Origin: Collybiopsis luxurians FD-317 M1
Taxonomy: Eukaryota > Basidiomycota > Agaricomycetes > Agaricales > Omphalotaceae
Length of the DNA: 64,000 nt
Direction: 5' to 3'
Assembly: GCA_000827265.1 (NCBI GenBank)
Contig: KN834821.1
Span: forward strand, 1-64,000
Below the pieces are notes generated by a model, which worked only from the letters and a program-made list of their open reading frames with translations, did not search any database and was not told where the DNA came from. Numbering within the stretch: the first letter of the stretch is position 1; every line of letters begins with the position of its first letter. Position numbers and translations under genes: made by a program. This document shows positions 51,188 through 61,600 of the stretch, piece after piece.

Positions 51188-52445
51188 ATGACGCCAGAAG
51201 ACCAACACATACTTGCTGACTTTGGCTCCCTCACTTACTACAATACTATCAATGCAGTGGTGGCAGTGGCTGGTTACGGTAGGTTCCTTTTCGTAACGCT
51301 CGGCTATTATATTTTCATACTATAGTTCTTCCAGGCATATTTGTTCTGGGAACGTTAATTGCTATACAAATTCTGATGTGTGCAATTCCGGAAATAACTG
51401 TTTAATTTTCTAATCAATTGTCTGTTGATTTCACAGGACTAAATCGTGGACTCGCTCACGAATCGCACTCTTTACTTGCTTGATCATAATGTATTTCTGC
51501 TTTACCTGGCAAACGCTTTGCGGCACGGTGGTCGACTTCATATCCACCAAGTATACCCTAATTGAAGTGATCGGAGGATCAGACGGTTTTGAAACTGAAG
51601 TCGTGATATCTGATAAAAAGGCGTTACCATTGCAGTACATGCAATCATGGCCAGGAACAATTATTGTAAGTTCGTTATTGATTTCTGGTTTGGTTATGAT
51701 AGCCTCATTCGTGATTAGGTGCTCTTGAATGATGCGCTTGTGGTATGGAGGGCATGGATTCTCTTCCAGAACTCTAGGCTTCCCAAGTTTACCCTCGCAT
51801 TTCTTATGGTAGCCAATGTTGGTTAGTGATCAGCGTATTAAAAGGACACATTTACTGAGCGACACTACTTAGGAGTCAATATAGCAGATTGCATCTGGAT
51901 TGACACTCAGATCCTATCAGAAGCATTTACATCTAGTGTTTTGGACTGGCTATCAAGTGTGCTTTCTCTTGTTGTAAACATGCTAGCGACAGGTTTGATT
52001 GCCTGGATGGCATGGCAAGTAACCCAACTTTCCAATGTGGCAGCGAGATTCTTACAATAGGAACGCACTAGGACTCACCGCCAGTTTATGGCACAAGCTA
52101 CAGTTCACACAAAAAGTAAAGCTGAAAACCTTCTACTTCTGCTCATTGAGTCTGGGGCCATATTCTGCGCGATTCAAGTTGTTTTTGTGGTCCTCGTTAT
52201 AATGGACTCAGTCATAGTCGTCACAAAAGTTTTCCATGTCGCCACAGGAATAACTTATACTGCTACTGTAAGTTTATCTACTAGTCAAGTTTTCTCTAAG
52301 CTTATATATAAATGAATAATTTCCACAGTCATGCTATCCTGCTGCAGTAACCATGTTGTTAAGTCAAGATAGCTCCCCTCTTATTGAAACCTTTCAAATC
52401 ACCCAGACTAGAGTGGATCCCGAGGAAGATCATTACGAAGTATAA
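51188..52445 (+). CDS. Multi-pass (about 7 TM) fungal membrane protein
   Basis: Seven exons (51188-51278, 51335-51377, 51437-51665, 51719-51821, 51873-52018, 52061-52267, 52329-52445) join in phase to give 311 residues. Hydrophobic segments include NAVVAVAGYGIFVLGTLIAI, RIALFTCLIIMYFCFTWQ, TIIVLLNDALVVWRAWILF, FTLAFLMVANVGVNIAD, VLSLVVNMLATGLIAWMAW, LLLLLIESGAIFCAIQVVF and VVLVIMDSVIVVTKVFHVA. The ALVVWRAWILF phrase and the LLLLIESG segment after a basic cytosolic loop recall a large Agaricomycete family of uncharacterised seven-helix proteins annotated with DUFs. The C-terminus is short and acidic. A receptor-like or membrane-organising role is often suggested for such proteins but is unproven. 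Intact, with its own TATA box. Confidence 0.8.
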
Positions 52446-52987
52446 ATACTTATTTATGTTCCCAGACGCTAGCAACTGTTTTCCAATGCGTGTAGGAACC
52501 AGCCAGGAACCATTGTAGGATATTTAAATGAAAAACGTTCGCTCGGTAATTAATTTGAAAGCGTTATCATACAATATGATTCGGTGTTGGTATGCAAAGT
52601 ATAGTCAGGATGGGAACCTTTTTTGAATTGTCTTGGCGCTCTAATTGAGGCGTCTCAGTGTGGTATGAGCATTGCTTTATCATCCAACTGTGACCGCTAG
52701 TGGTATTAAGAAAAAGCTGAGCCAGTGCCATACGGCGGTGGTTCGCGTTCGTGGTCAATCTTATGATTCAAGTTGTTGTTCTGCCATTTTGACTGGGTAT
52801 ACGGATCACAAATAATTTCTTTTGGGTTTATACGACCCTCCAGTAATAAGATTAAACTCACGCTACCAGCCCTTTCATTTCTGAGCTTGCAATTATTACA
52901 TCCAAGTTTATGATGTATCTATCTATTGTCAAAGCGGAGAAAGGGACTTTGGCAAATTGCAAATACTCTTGCGCCTTCGGAAATCAC
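52446..52987. other. Spacer between two converging genes
   Basis: Contains the 3' flanks of the membrane-protein gene (+) and ERG3 (-). Nothing else seen. Confidence 0.5.
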
Positions 52988-54057
52988 CTATTCTGGTTTT
53001 GCTTTTCCCTCCTTCAACGACTCACTGTGCATTTTGACTTCCAACAATGGATCAAGCGATGTGTCGGGGTGACGGTACGACTGCCCTGCGCGATCAGCCC
53101 ATGTAAAGTATTGCCCGTAGTTGACTGTAAAGTAAATGTGATGTAATGTATGGTGTGCCGGCCCGTTAATGATGTTCTCGAGGGGGTGACCAGTGATCAT
53201 ATCGGAGTCGTGGATCTAGGAAGATGTCATTAGAAGCTCATTGAAGGGTAGTGGAAGTAGTGAACAGAGCGACGTACCAAGATGGTCCAAAAGTTGACTG
53301 CGAAGAAAAGGCCGAGATAGAGATATCGATGCATTGGGACGAGGAAGACGAAGAGGTGGTACGGGACAGACTGTAGATAGCCGTCTACAGGATGGAAGGC
53401 GTATGATGCAAATGGGGTTGGGACTGTAAAGGAAAGCGAGTATTGTATAAGATCGACTGCGGTAAAAGGCAACAGATATTTATACTTACTGATCCACCTG
53501 TGATGAAGTTTATGCAGAGGTTTGTAAAGGAGCGGGTGATGTAGCCATCGATGTATCCAATAAATGCAATAATCTGTGAATAACAGAAACGCAGCCACAC
53601 TCCCTACGAGGTACCACCACCCACCCCAATGATCACTGACGTTGTTGTACAGCTTTGACCAACCTCGGACCTCAGCCAAGAACCAAGGTAAGGTGAGTAG
53701 CATCATCAAGGGGAACGCTTTCAAGCTAGTTTTAATTTCAAGTGAGATTTGATTTGGGAGGAAGCGGGGGTGATGCATCATTTTGTGGCTGAAAATGAAG
53801 TAATAGGAGAAGGATGCAAAGAGGAAGTAAAGGATGTGGGCTCCAAGAAGCATCAAGATAGAGAGGGAGAGGATCTGGCGAGGGATATACGAGCGAGTCT
53901 GCCAGGCACCAGTGGAAAACAAGGAATTCGTAGCAGCGGTCACGTTCGAAAGACTAGAGTCGTCTTGTGGAAGAGCAACTGGAGCGATGAGGAGAGCGAG
54001 TTGATTGTAAATCGTATCCAGCACATAAGTGTCTGCAATTTCGAGTAGAGCGTCCAT
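52988..54057 (-). CDS. ERG3: C-5 sterol desaturase
   Basis: ER-membrane di-iron enzyme that introduces the C5-C6 double bond in ergosterol synthesis (episterol to ergostatrienol), using cytochrome b5 electrons. Minus-strand exons 54057-53490, 53423-53278 and 53215-52988 join in phase to give 313 residues, slightly short for the family. The three histidine boxes are all present: HRWLHH in IYWIHRWLHHPLLYK, HKLHH just after it, and HHTLHH in NGPAHHTLHHIYFTVNYG. Membrane segments include LSILMLLGAHILYFLFASF, FPLMMLLTLPWFLAEV and LYLGLFFAVNFWTIL. The C-terminus is short and basic (KMHSESLKEGKAKPE). The fatty-acid-hydroxylase superfamily also contains C-4 methyl oxidases (ERG25), but the HHRW and VPTPFASYAFHPVDG region fits ERG3 better. 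Upstream it faces the 3' end of the dioxygenase gene on the same strand. Confidence 0.92.
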
Positions 54058-54520
54058 ATTGATTTCGAGCTCGTGCTCAAGTTTTCTGATGCGCGGTTTT
54101 GTTTTCCTTTAAGCAACAAAAAAAAAAAGGAAGTGGCGCCATATTTACTTTAAATTCAAGGGCATATGTAAATAACAACTCGTTCGATTCTTCAACAGGT
54201 GCTTTGCTTGTGATTTGGCATTGCCTCGATCCGCGAGTCTAGACGCGATCCACGGCCACTGGTAGCAGTCCCTAATCTCAATATAGATCTAATGTCTTCG
54301 AAAGGACGCTCCATCTCTCAAAGCTGTAGCATTGAAGCAAACGTAGAGAGGGTGTGGTGGCAAGGGGCTTTCGGCAATCAAATGGCAGTCTGTCGCTCAG
54401 GTCCTGGCGGATCGTTCGGCACCGAACTCTGACGTGAACGCCCATAAATCGTCGGTCGATAACTGTTTTACACATGGTGACTTTTTTTTCTATAGAGACC
54501 TCATGTAAATTACATGCAAT

Positions 54521-55982
54521 CTAAGCTCTGGTGCTACATAGGTTCTCCTTCTGTGTGTCTCTCATTGTCGCTCGAGCAGTGGCGTCAATTCCTGCCCTTA
54601 ACAATAGTGTCAAATTACTTCCCCCAGAACCCCGAACTAGCTCCATTCTTTCATGGTCATCTCTCCGAGTAGCACCTTCAAGCGCAGGATCATTTTGTTT
54701 TTTGGTCACTGAATGACTGGACTGGGAAGAGGTTGCTCGGGCCATGTCCACGATATACAAAACCGCAGTTCGCATATGGAGCCTTCGCAGCTTCTTTAAG
54801 GCTGCGACTGCATCATTGTAAGGTTTCTGAAGAATTGGTGTATCCTTTGCCCGCTGTCGAACGGACTGTGGCAATTTTTGCAGATGCTCCAGATATGCAC
54901 GGTGTTTCCCGAGCATGTAGAATCGCATCCGTTCCATGAATCCACAGGCTACCTGCTTGTTATCTGCATTGATCGAGGAGTCTCCGGTGATTGTATGATC
55001 AATCTCTAGGAAGAGGTCGAGTGCATGCATTAATGTACTCTGTCCACCGGAAGGACCACTGAGATATTTCAACTCGGGTGCCTCAGGATCTACACCCTCA
55101 TAAATCCATCCAGGATCACTAGAGCCTTTGGCATTGCTGCCATTAAACCATGGTCGCATTTCCGAATAGAAGACACGAGGATCGCACCCAGTTGGTATCG
55201 ACTGTATAAGGTCGCTAATCTCTTCAATAATTATTGTCACCTCGGCCAGATAACCTGTAATCTTTGCCATTGTAAGTTGATCTAAACTCGAGATTCGGTT
55301 GTATTCCTCGATGATGTGGAGTAGCTGTACTCCGTGCAACTCTATTGCAGCTTGAACCAGATAAAAGTGTTGCTCGTCTTCGCGGCCAGAAAAGGTATGG
55401 ATAACAGTCATATTGTCTGTTGTAACTGGATTTTCTGGGTATATCAACTCCCAATTCCAGATAACAGTATCTGAATATGTAATAACGGGTGCAATACCAA
55501 GCACATGTGACACCTCGACGAGGGGAACAGCCAAAGGTGCAGGAACCCGCTTCGCCTCCGCGCTCGGAGGGAGAGAATGTATATAATATTGGACAAGCCA
55601 CACCAAAACGACATGAGCTCGTTGGAGAACACGCAGGTGGGTTTTCAAGCTCCGTATTCCAAGAATGGGCATCTGAAAATCATTTCAGTTCATAAGTACG
55701 TGATTGAATGCATATACTGACTGTTTGTATATGGGTTCTCCATGCTTCACCTTTATCTTTCAAGGCTAATGCTTCATCGGAAACATCCTCTCCCAGTTTC
55801 AAGACTTTGGGAGCTTCTGTCAAAACGTCTTCCCACAGTTTGAATTCCCTGGAAAGACGTGGAAGAGGTTCTGGCGGTATAAAGCCAGTGATCGGGTCAA
55901 TGGAAAATTCAAGTAGAGAAGGAAGACTGCTTGTTGGGCCGCTTTCGCGGGTGAAGAGTGAAAGAAGCATCCGAAGACTCAT
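54521..55982 (-). CDS. BNA2: Indoleamine 2,3-dioxygenase
   Basis: Cytosolic haem enzyme opening the indole ring of L-tryptophan to N-formylkynurenine, first step of kynurenine and de novo NAD synthesis. Two minus-strand exons, 55982-55722 and 55672-54521, join in phase 0 to give about 470 residues. Family marks in order are DPITGFIPPEPLPRL near the start, LQRAHVVLVWLVQYYIHSLP, VPAPLAVPLVEVSHVLGIAP then VITYSDTVIWNW, GCDPRVFYSEMRPWFNG, GPSGGQSTLMHALDLF, MERMRFYMLGKHRAYLEHL and GSGGSNLTLLLRAGIDATA. By alignment from memory the haem-ligand histidine is the one in LRRLHMRTAVLYI. The ATG at 55982 is preferred over an upstream in-frame TTG because a TATA box lies about 35 bp before it. The first exon joins a methionine codon at 55672, so a spurious short model could start there. 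Intact. Confidence 0.93.
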
Positions 55983-56013
55983 TGCGTTGCCGTTGACCAA
56001 AGGTTGGCACCTA

Positions 56014-56022
56014 GGTTTTATA
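56014..56022 (-). promoter_or_regulatory. TATA box of the dioxygenase gene
   Basis: On the minus strand TATAAAACC precedes the ATG at 55982 by about 35 bp. It supports the chosen start. Confidence 0.5.
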
Positions 56023-56958
56023 CATGTTTAGGACCGGTCGCAAAAAAGAGGTTTCTGAATGCAAGTCTTGGCTTCCTTTTGGAGCACAGCATGAATTTCC
56101 TGCAATTCAACTGCAATTCAAATTTTGGCCTTCGAGAGCGCAGAAGAACGTCATAGCGGCAGTGCAAGCTAATCGAGAAGGCTAATAGATGCATTCTTGT
56201 TATGTTGCTACTTGCTCTTGATATAGAAGAATGGAAGCGCCGAAAATCATTGTCAACAATGTGGTAAAGTAGAGCAATTTGGTTTATAGATTCTTTGATT
56301 TGCAGACAACGTTCTTCTCAGCTCCTCACCCACTTTCATTTTCATTTCCAAATCAAGATCGGGTCATATCGGATTGAAGATTCTGTGTTTGTCGAACTTG
56401 CTACATGTCTCAGTTCTTCTCCGGAATGCGCTCAAGACTATGATTGTCTTTGACTTCAATTGTCGGATTAATCATGTAGGAATTGTTCCTAATACCGAGC
56501 CTGACGGCCAACGCTGCCAGTAAGTTGAAATATCAAGCTCCTTCCCCTTTCTCGGCCAAACCTCCGATCCGTAATCGAGGAAGGAGAGAAGTTTATTATG
56601 CGGCTGGTCCCTGGACAGAAATGCTAAGGAATACAAGTCTGAATCTTCGCTTGACTCAGCGGGTAATCCACTATCAAGCCACCACCACAGCCTTGAGCGG
56701 AGGAGGAGCACTCATTCGGTGAAGGATGCTACTTTAGCGGAAAGATCACGATCTTACTCGAGACTGTACGAGCTGAGCGGAGTGCTGCATAAGCACTTTT
56801 GAGAGATAGAGAGTACGTAGTTTGTCTACTCATGAGTGTCCGAATGAATGTGCATTGTGGGCATATCAAGCGTTGCAACTTGAATCTGCGACTCACGGTG
56901 ACCCACATCCGATGCTCGAATCTGAAACTTGCAGCAGACAGGAAGCGCGGAGGATCAC
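56023..56958. other. Intergenic, no gene recognised
   Basis: Overlapping frames of 79 codons on opposite strands at 56472-56722. Nothing assignable. Confidence 0.4.
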
Positions 56959-57079
56959 GGTTCTCGAATTATGACTCTCAGGGTAATGATCCTTAGAGTC
57001 TGAAAGATCTTCTGAAAAGTAAATTTTGTACTAGAGCTGTGAGATCTATCGAACGATGGAAACCTATGTATGGCTTGCC
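56959..57079 (+). repeat. Direct repeat, copy 1
   Basis: About 120 bp starting GGTTCTCGAATTATGACTC and ending TATGGCTTGCC. It matches 57729-57855 in the same orientation at roughly 90 percent by eye, with a small insertion near the 3' end of copy 2. Confidence 0.85.
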
Positions 57080-57169
57080 TAAGATAGGGCTAATATTCAA
57101 AATTCGTTAACATGTTAATAACATGCGATTCACATAGACCTGTAAAGTACGATGTCAATCAATGTTTAA

Positions 57170-57744
57170 ATCCTCAGATGTTGCTGACAAATTTTTCACC
57201 CTAACTTCCGCGATAAATAGTCCGCTCCTGCCTAAACTGGGCAAAAACTCCACTGGCTCAGGACTCTCCTCGACAGCCTCCCAAAAGAATTTCCGACTCC
57301 GGAGCGGGGAGAAATCCCGAAATATCCCTTTGCAGTGTTCCGGCCTGATCCTGCTTTTCTCCAAAAAATTGAGGATGAAGTTGGGGCCATCAACAAGACT
57401 ATGAAGCACGGAGAACACGAACCACAGGTGATGGGATTATTGATATCGAGGAACGTGGAAAATACAGTATAGGTGCTGTTGCCGACCTTTTGGAAGGTTA
57501 CCTGATAAAGCATCGGGTCAGCACGGGGAGTCCTAACGCCGTGCTGGTAAAATGGATGGAGTATATTACTGAAGGCTGCAAGAAGACGATTCGGAAACAT
57601 GGAAATAAAGTAACTCAAGATTCCATTGATCTATATACTGATTATGAGCACCAGCTTCCTGACGCTCCCGTAAAGAAGCGTAGGATTCCTTCTGACTCTA
57701 AGGATAGCAATGATGACCAATTGGCAAAGGTTCTCGAATTATGA
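57170..57744 (+). pseudogene. Interrupted gene fragment of unknown family
   Basis: Two plausible coding segments follow each other in different frames. The first (about 57290-57424) reads IPKYPFAVFRPDPAFLQK and IEDEVGAINKTMKHGEHEPQ. The second (about 57430-57744) reads GDGIIDIEERGKYSIGAVAD, LLEGYLIKHRVSTGSPNAVL, KWMEYITEGCKKTIRKHG and ends with a basic PVKKRR tract before the stop at 57742-57744. There is no room for an intron between them that restores phase, so a frameshift is likely. The fragment lies between two copies of a direct repeat, and the last codons fall inside copy 2. PVKKRR could be a nuclear localisation signal. No family recognised; no transposase motif. Confidence 0.45.
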
Positions 57745-57855
57745 CTCCTAGGATAATGATCCTTAGAGTAAGAAAGATCTTCTGAAAAGTGAATTTTGTA
57801 CTAGAGCTGTGAGACCTATCAAACCACGGAAACCTACGTATGGCTGCCGCTTGCC
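57729..57855 (+). repeat. Direct repeat, copy 2
   Basis: Second copy of the 120-bp repeat, 770 bp downstream of copy 1. Its first bases overlap the last codons and stop of the fragment at 57170-57744, so the repeat looks like a gene 3' end plus 3' flank. Confidence 0.85.
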
Positions 57856-58631
57856 CGCGGCATTGTATGTTGAAGTTCGGTAACGGGTTCTTTAGATCCC
57901 TGCTCATGTTCTCCCCGACCGATTCACCCATCTTGGTAGCGACCGGTCTAGTCACTACAAAAGTGCGACTGTGCTATTGTTAATTTGTCAGAGCTGGCGT
58001 CACTGAACAGATTCGCACACCCCCGGACCAACCCCGGGCCGGAATTGTCGTGTCCGGCCTGTGTTCGGACGCTCACCGTCTCGTACGTTGACTTCGTCCT
58101 TCACATTTTTCAGCGCCATTATGACCACTCTTTTTACACCCTCTTTGTTTTGCTCACATCGTAATCACTAGGCTGCGTCCAGTGCTCGACTATGGATCTA
58201 TACAACACTGGCTATCCCTGACAGCCAGTATGATGTATGGCAGGCAAGGACTAATCGCTAATGCTATTAATGGCTACACCTGCTTGCGTAGATTCTGGCC
58301 ATGCTTGCGGTGAATATATACAGGTGAGTGATTAATTCCACTCCTTGGTACACTCTCAGCTAACTATGGATACAGTAATCAGATAAGAACAGACATGAAA
58401 ATCCAGCGTACATTCTGTCGAAAGCCGCGTCGCCTCTTGTCGGCAGGCTGGATGGCAAACTTGCCAGTGATGCAGCGGTGACGCTGCAGAACTCACGGCG
58501 TGCCGCCCTAGCCTATTCTTTACATACCTCGAGTTGTTCTATTTCTGGAAATTGGCATACTCTATGTCACAAATGACGTTGAAGATTTCGGAACTCCATA
58601 TATTAGACTTGGAGGCATAGGAGATTCCCCA
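57856..58631. other. Upstream region of the H+-ATPase gene
   Basis: GC-rich around 58010-58080, otherwise featureless. A perfect 7-bp inverted repeat (GGCCGGA / TCCGGCC, 9-nt loop) lies at 58037-58059. No clear TATA box near the ATG at 58632. Confidence 0.4.
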
Positions 58632-61600
58632 ATGGCTCTCAGACACCGTAAACATGCCAATAGTAGCGATATCGAGAAAGGCGATCCAGAACGTGAAGCC
58701 AACGGCCATCGTTCCGACAACAGCTCTATAGGTGAACAGTTCATTTCATGTTCATGGCTAGTATCTCGAACTTACTCAGTTTCTCCAGATCTTCAGGGAG
58801 ACGAATATGAGGTACTTCTGAAATACGTGGAAATCGAGGCCGGCAAGCAGGCTAGAGGCGAGGATGAAGATGAAGAAGACGAGGGGGAGGTTAAACGACT
58901 TTGGTATGCACCCTGGAAGAAGGTTCGAAAGTCGAGCGAGAAGGAAAAGAATGTACGCATCGTACTTGGAAACTATAGCATGAACCTGACACTCTCCTAC
59001 AAGGTACCCTCGAATTGGCTCAATACGGACATGACAAAAGGTCTGTCGGATGACGAGGTTGAGAAGCGGCGCAAAGATTTTGGATATAACGAACTAGAGA
59101 GGTATCTCAACTCAATGGCGGCCATCGACCTTGCCTAATTATGCCATAGCCAGAAGGAGAATCAAGTCCTCAAGTTCATATCGTATTTTCGGGGACCCAT
59201 CTTATATGTCATGGAAATCGCCGTCATTCTCGCCGCCGGTCTAAGAGATTGGATTGATTTTGGCGTAATCGTAAGCTTCAAGTGGGACTCTCTCCGTCTA
59301 ATCCATTCCAACTATTGTTCAGATTGGTATTCTATTCCTTAATGCTGGAGTGGGGTGGTACCAGGAAAAGTGGGTATCTCGCGACTTCTCAGATCAAAAA
59401 TAAAGATCGCAATTCACTTGTCCAGGCAAGCGGGAGATATTGTCGCTCAGCTCAAAGCTGGCATTGCGATGAAGGCTCAAGTAATTCGTAACGGTAGTGA
59501 ACGAGAAATTGAGGCCAAGGATCTTGTCCCAGGCGATATAGTACGTCGTATTGCTTCTGATGTGGAGTTGGCTTGACCGTAGCGTAGGTCGTTTTGGAAG
59601 AAGGGAAGACAATTCCTGCTGATGCCAAGGTAAGTGTGCTGTGGACAGTTTCGTTCATAAACCTGACTGCATTCAGATCCTGGCAGACTACAACGATAAA
59701 GATGGATCTAAGGTGGTAGATCCCTATTTCTGAATCTTGCCGCAATTACTTATATTTCTTAGTCTCGAAGTACTCAGGAGAACAGCGAGAAACGGGACAC
59801 CGAGTCCGACGACGAGGATGAGAAAGAGAAAAACAAGGGTCCTTCCATTTGTTCGGTAGATCAGAGTGCCATTACCGGCGAGTCGCTCGCGGTAGACAAG
59901 TTCCTTGGTGAAATTGCGTACTACACTTGCGGTGTCAAGCGAGGCAAAGTATATGCTGTAGTCAGCGCCTCAGCTAAGCAATCTTTTGTCGGAAAGACAG
60001 CCAGTCTCGTGCAAAGTTAGTATAGTTGGTCACTTTTTGCATTCTCACCGTGCTGACCCAGCTCGATTTCTCACCTAGACTCCAATGAACGAGGTCATTT
60101 CCAAATCGTACTGGATGGAATTGGCACGGTGCTTCTCATCCTTGTCATTCTTTTTATTTTTATCGTCTGGATCGGGGGATTCTTCAGGTGATCACCTTCG
60201 TCTTTTTTTCCGACCGACAATAATGCTGAACGCATTTCAGAGGTATAGGGATTGCCACACCATCTGAGAACAGTCTTCTCGTCTATGCTTTGATCTTTTT
60301 GGTTTGTCCTTCCCTTTTCTTTCCGACGATGACAAACGTTTTAAACATTTTTTTAGATTATCGGCGTACGTGAAAATCCAAAATTCTCGCTGTCTTTCGA
60401 GCCCCAACTCACTCATATTCGGCTAGGTTCCTGTTGGTTTACCATGCGTTACGACGACCACTATGGTAATATAGTTTTTGCTATAATTTATGTCATCTGA
60501 GAGACTCTTTTAGGCTGTTGGCGCCGCATACCTTGCTCGTCGGAAGGCAATCGTACAGAAGCTAACTGCTATTGAATCACTCGCAGGTGACTAGCTGTCC
60601 CTGCATATCAGAGACTAGATTCGACTCACATCTCACTACTCACTAGGCGTAGACATTTTGTGTTCAGACAAGACCGGCACTTTGACTGCCAACAAGCTGT
60701 CTTTAAACGAACCGTACATCTCATCGGGCGTCGATCCGGCTTGGTTCATGGCTGTAGGTTGATCATTTAGTTTCACTGTGCCGTATTTTCGTTGCTCACG
60801 TCGATCCGATTAAGGTTGCAGTATTAGCTTCTTCGCACAATGTCAAAAGTCTCGATCCAATCGATAAAGTCACCGTTTTGGCCTTGAAGGTAAGAATTAG
60901 TTTACGCGCTTCATAAGACTCTCGCAATAAAATTTAAATATCGATCGTAGGATTATCCAAAGGCTCAAGAGATACTTCGTCGTGGATGGAAAACACACAA
61001 GTTCACGCCCTTCGATCCCGTTTCGAAGCGAATCACAGCTGAAGTGGAAAACGATGGGAAAAAGTATACATGTGCTAAAGGTGCACCGAATGCGTAAGTG
61101 GAATATGATACCGATACAATAGTCACACTTCGCTGAGCCTTTATTCAAAAGGATCCTCAAATTGTCTAAATTTGATCCTCAGGTCGTGAGCCATTATCGT
61201 GATACAGCAGGAGTATTCGCCCAGCGAGGTTTTCGAAGTCTTGGTGTGGCTTGCAAAGAGGAAGGAAAGGATTGGCAGTTGCTCGGCATCCTGTCGATGT
61301 CTGACCCTCCTCGTGCTGATACTGCCGCAGTAAGTGATATTAAGCTATCTTGTTAAAAACAGTCACTCATCTAAACCAGACAATTGCTGAAGCCGTCAGT
61401 CTCGGTGTACATGTCAAGATGTTAACAGGCGATGCAGTGGCCATTGCACGGGAGACGTGTAAATCGCTGTCGTTGGGAACTAGCGTTTTTGATAGCGAGC
61501 GATTGATGAATAGTGGGATGACCGGTACGGAGGTCAACGACTTTGTGGAGGCTGCCGATGGATTCGCTGAGGTCTTCCCTGAGCACAAGTATAAGGTATT

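Noticed and set aside
48820..56000. Secondary-metabolite gene cluster around the NmrA-like gene
   Set aside because: No synthase, P450 or cluster regulator is present; the neighbours are housekeeping genes on mixed strands.
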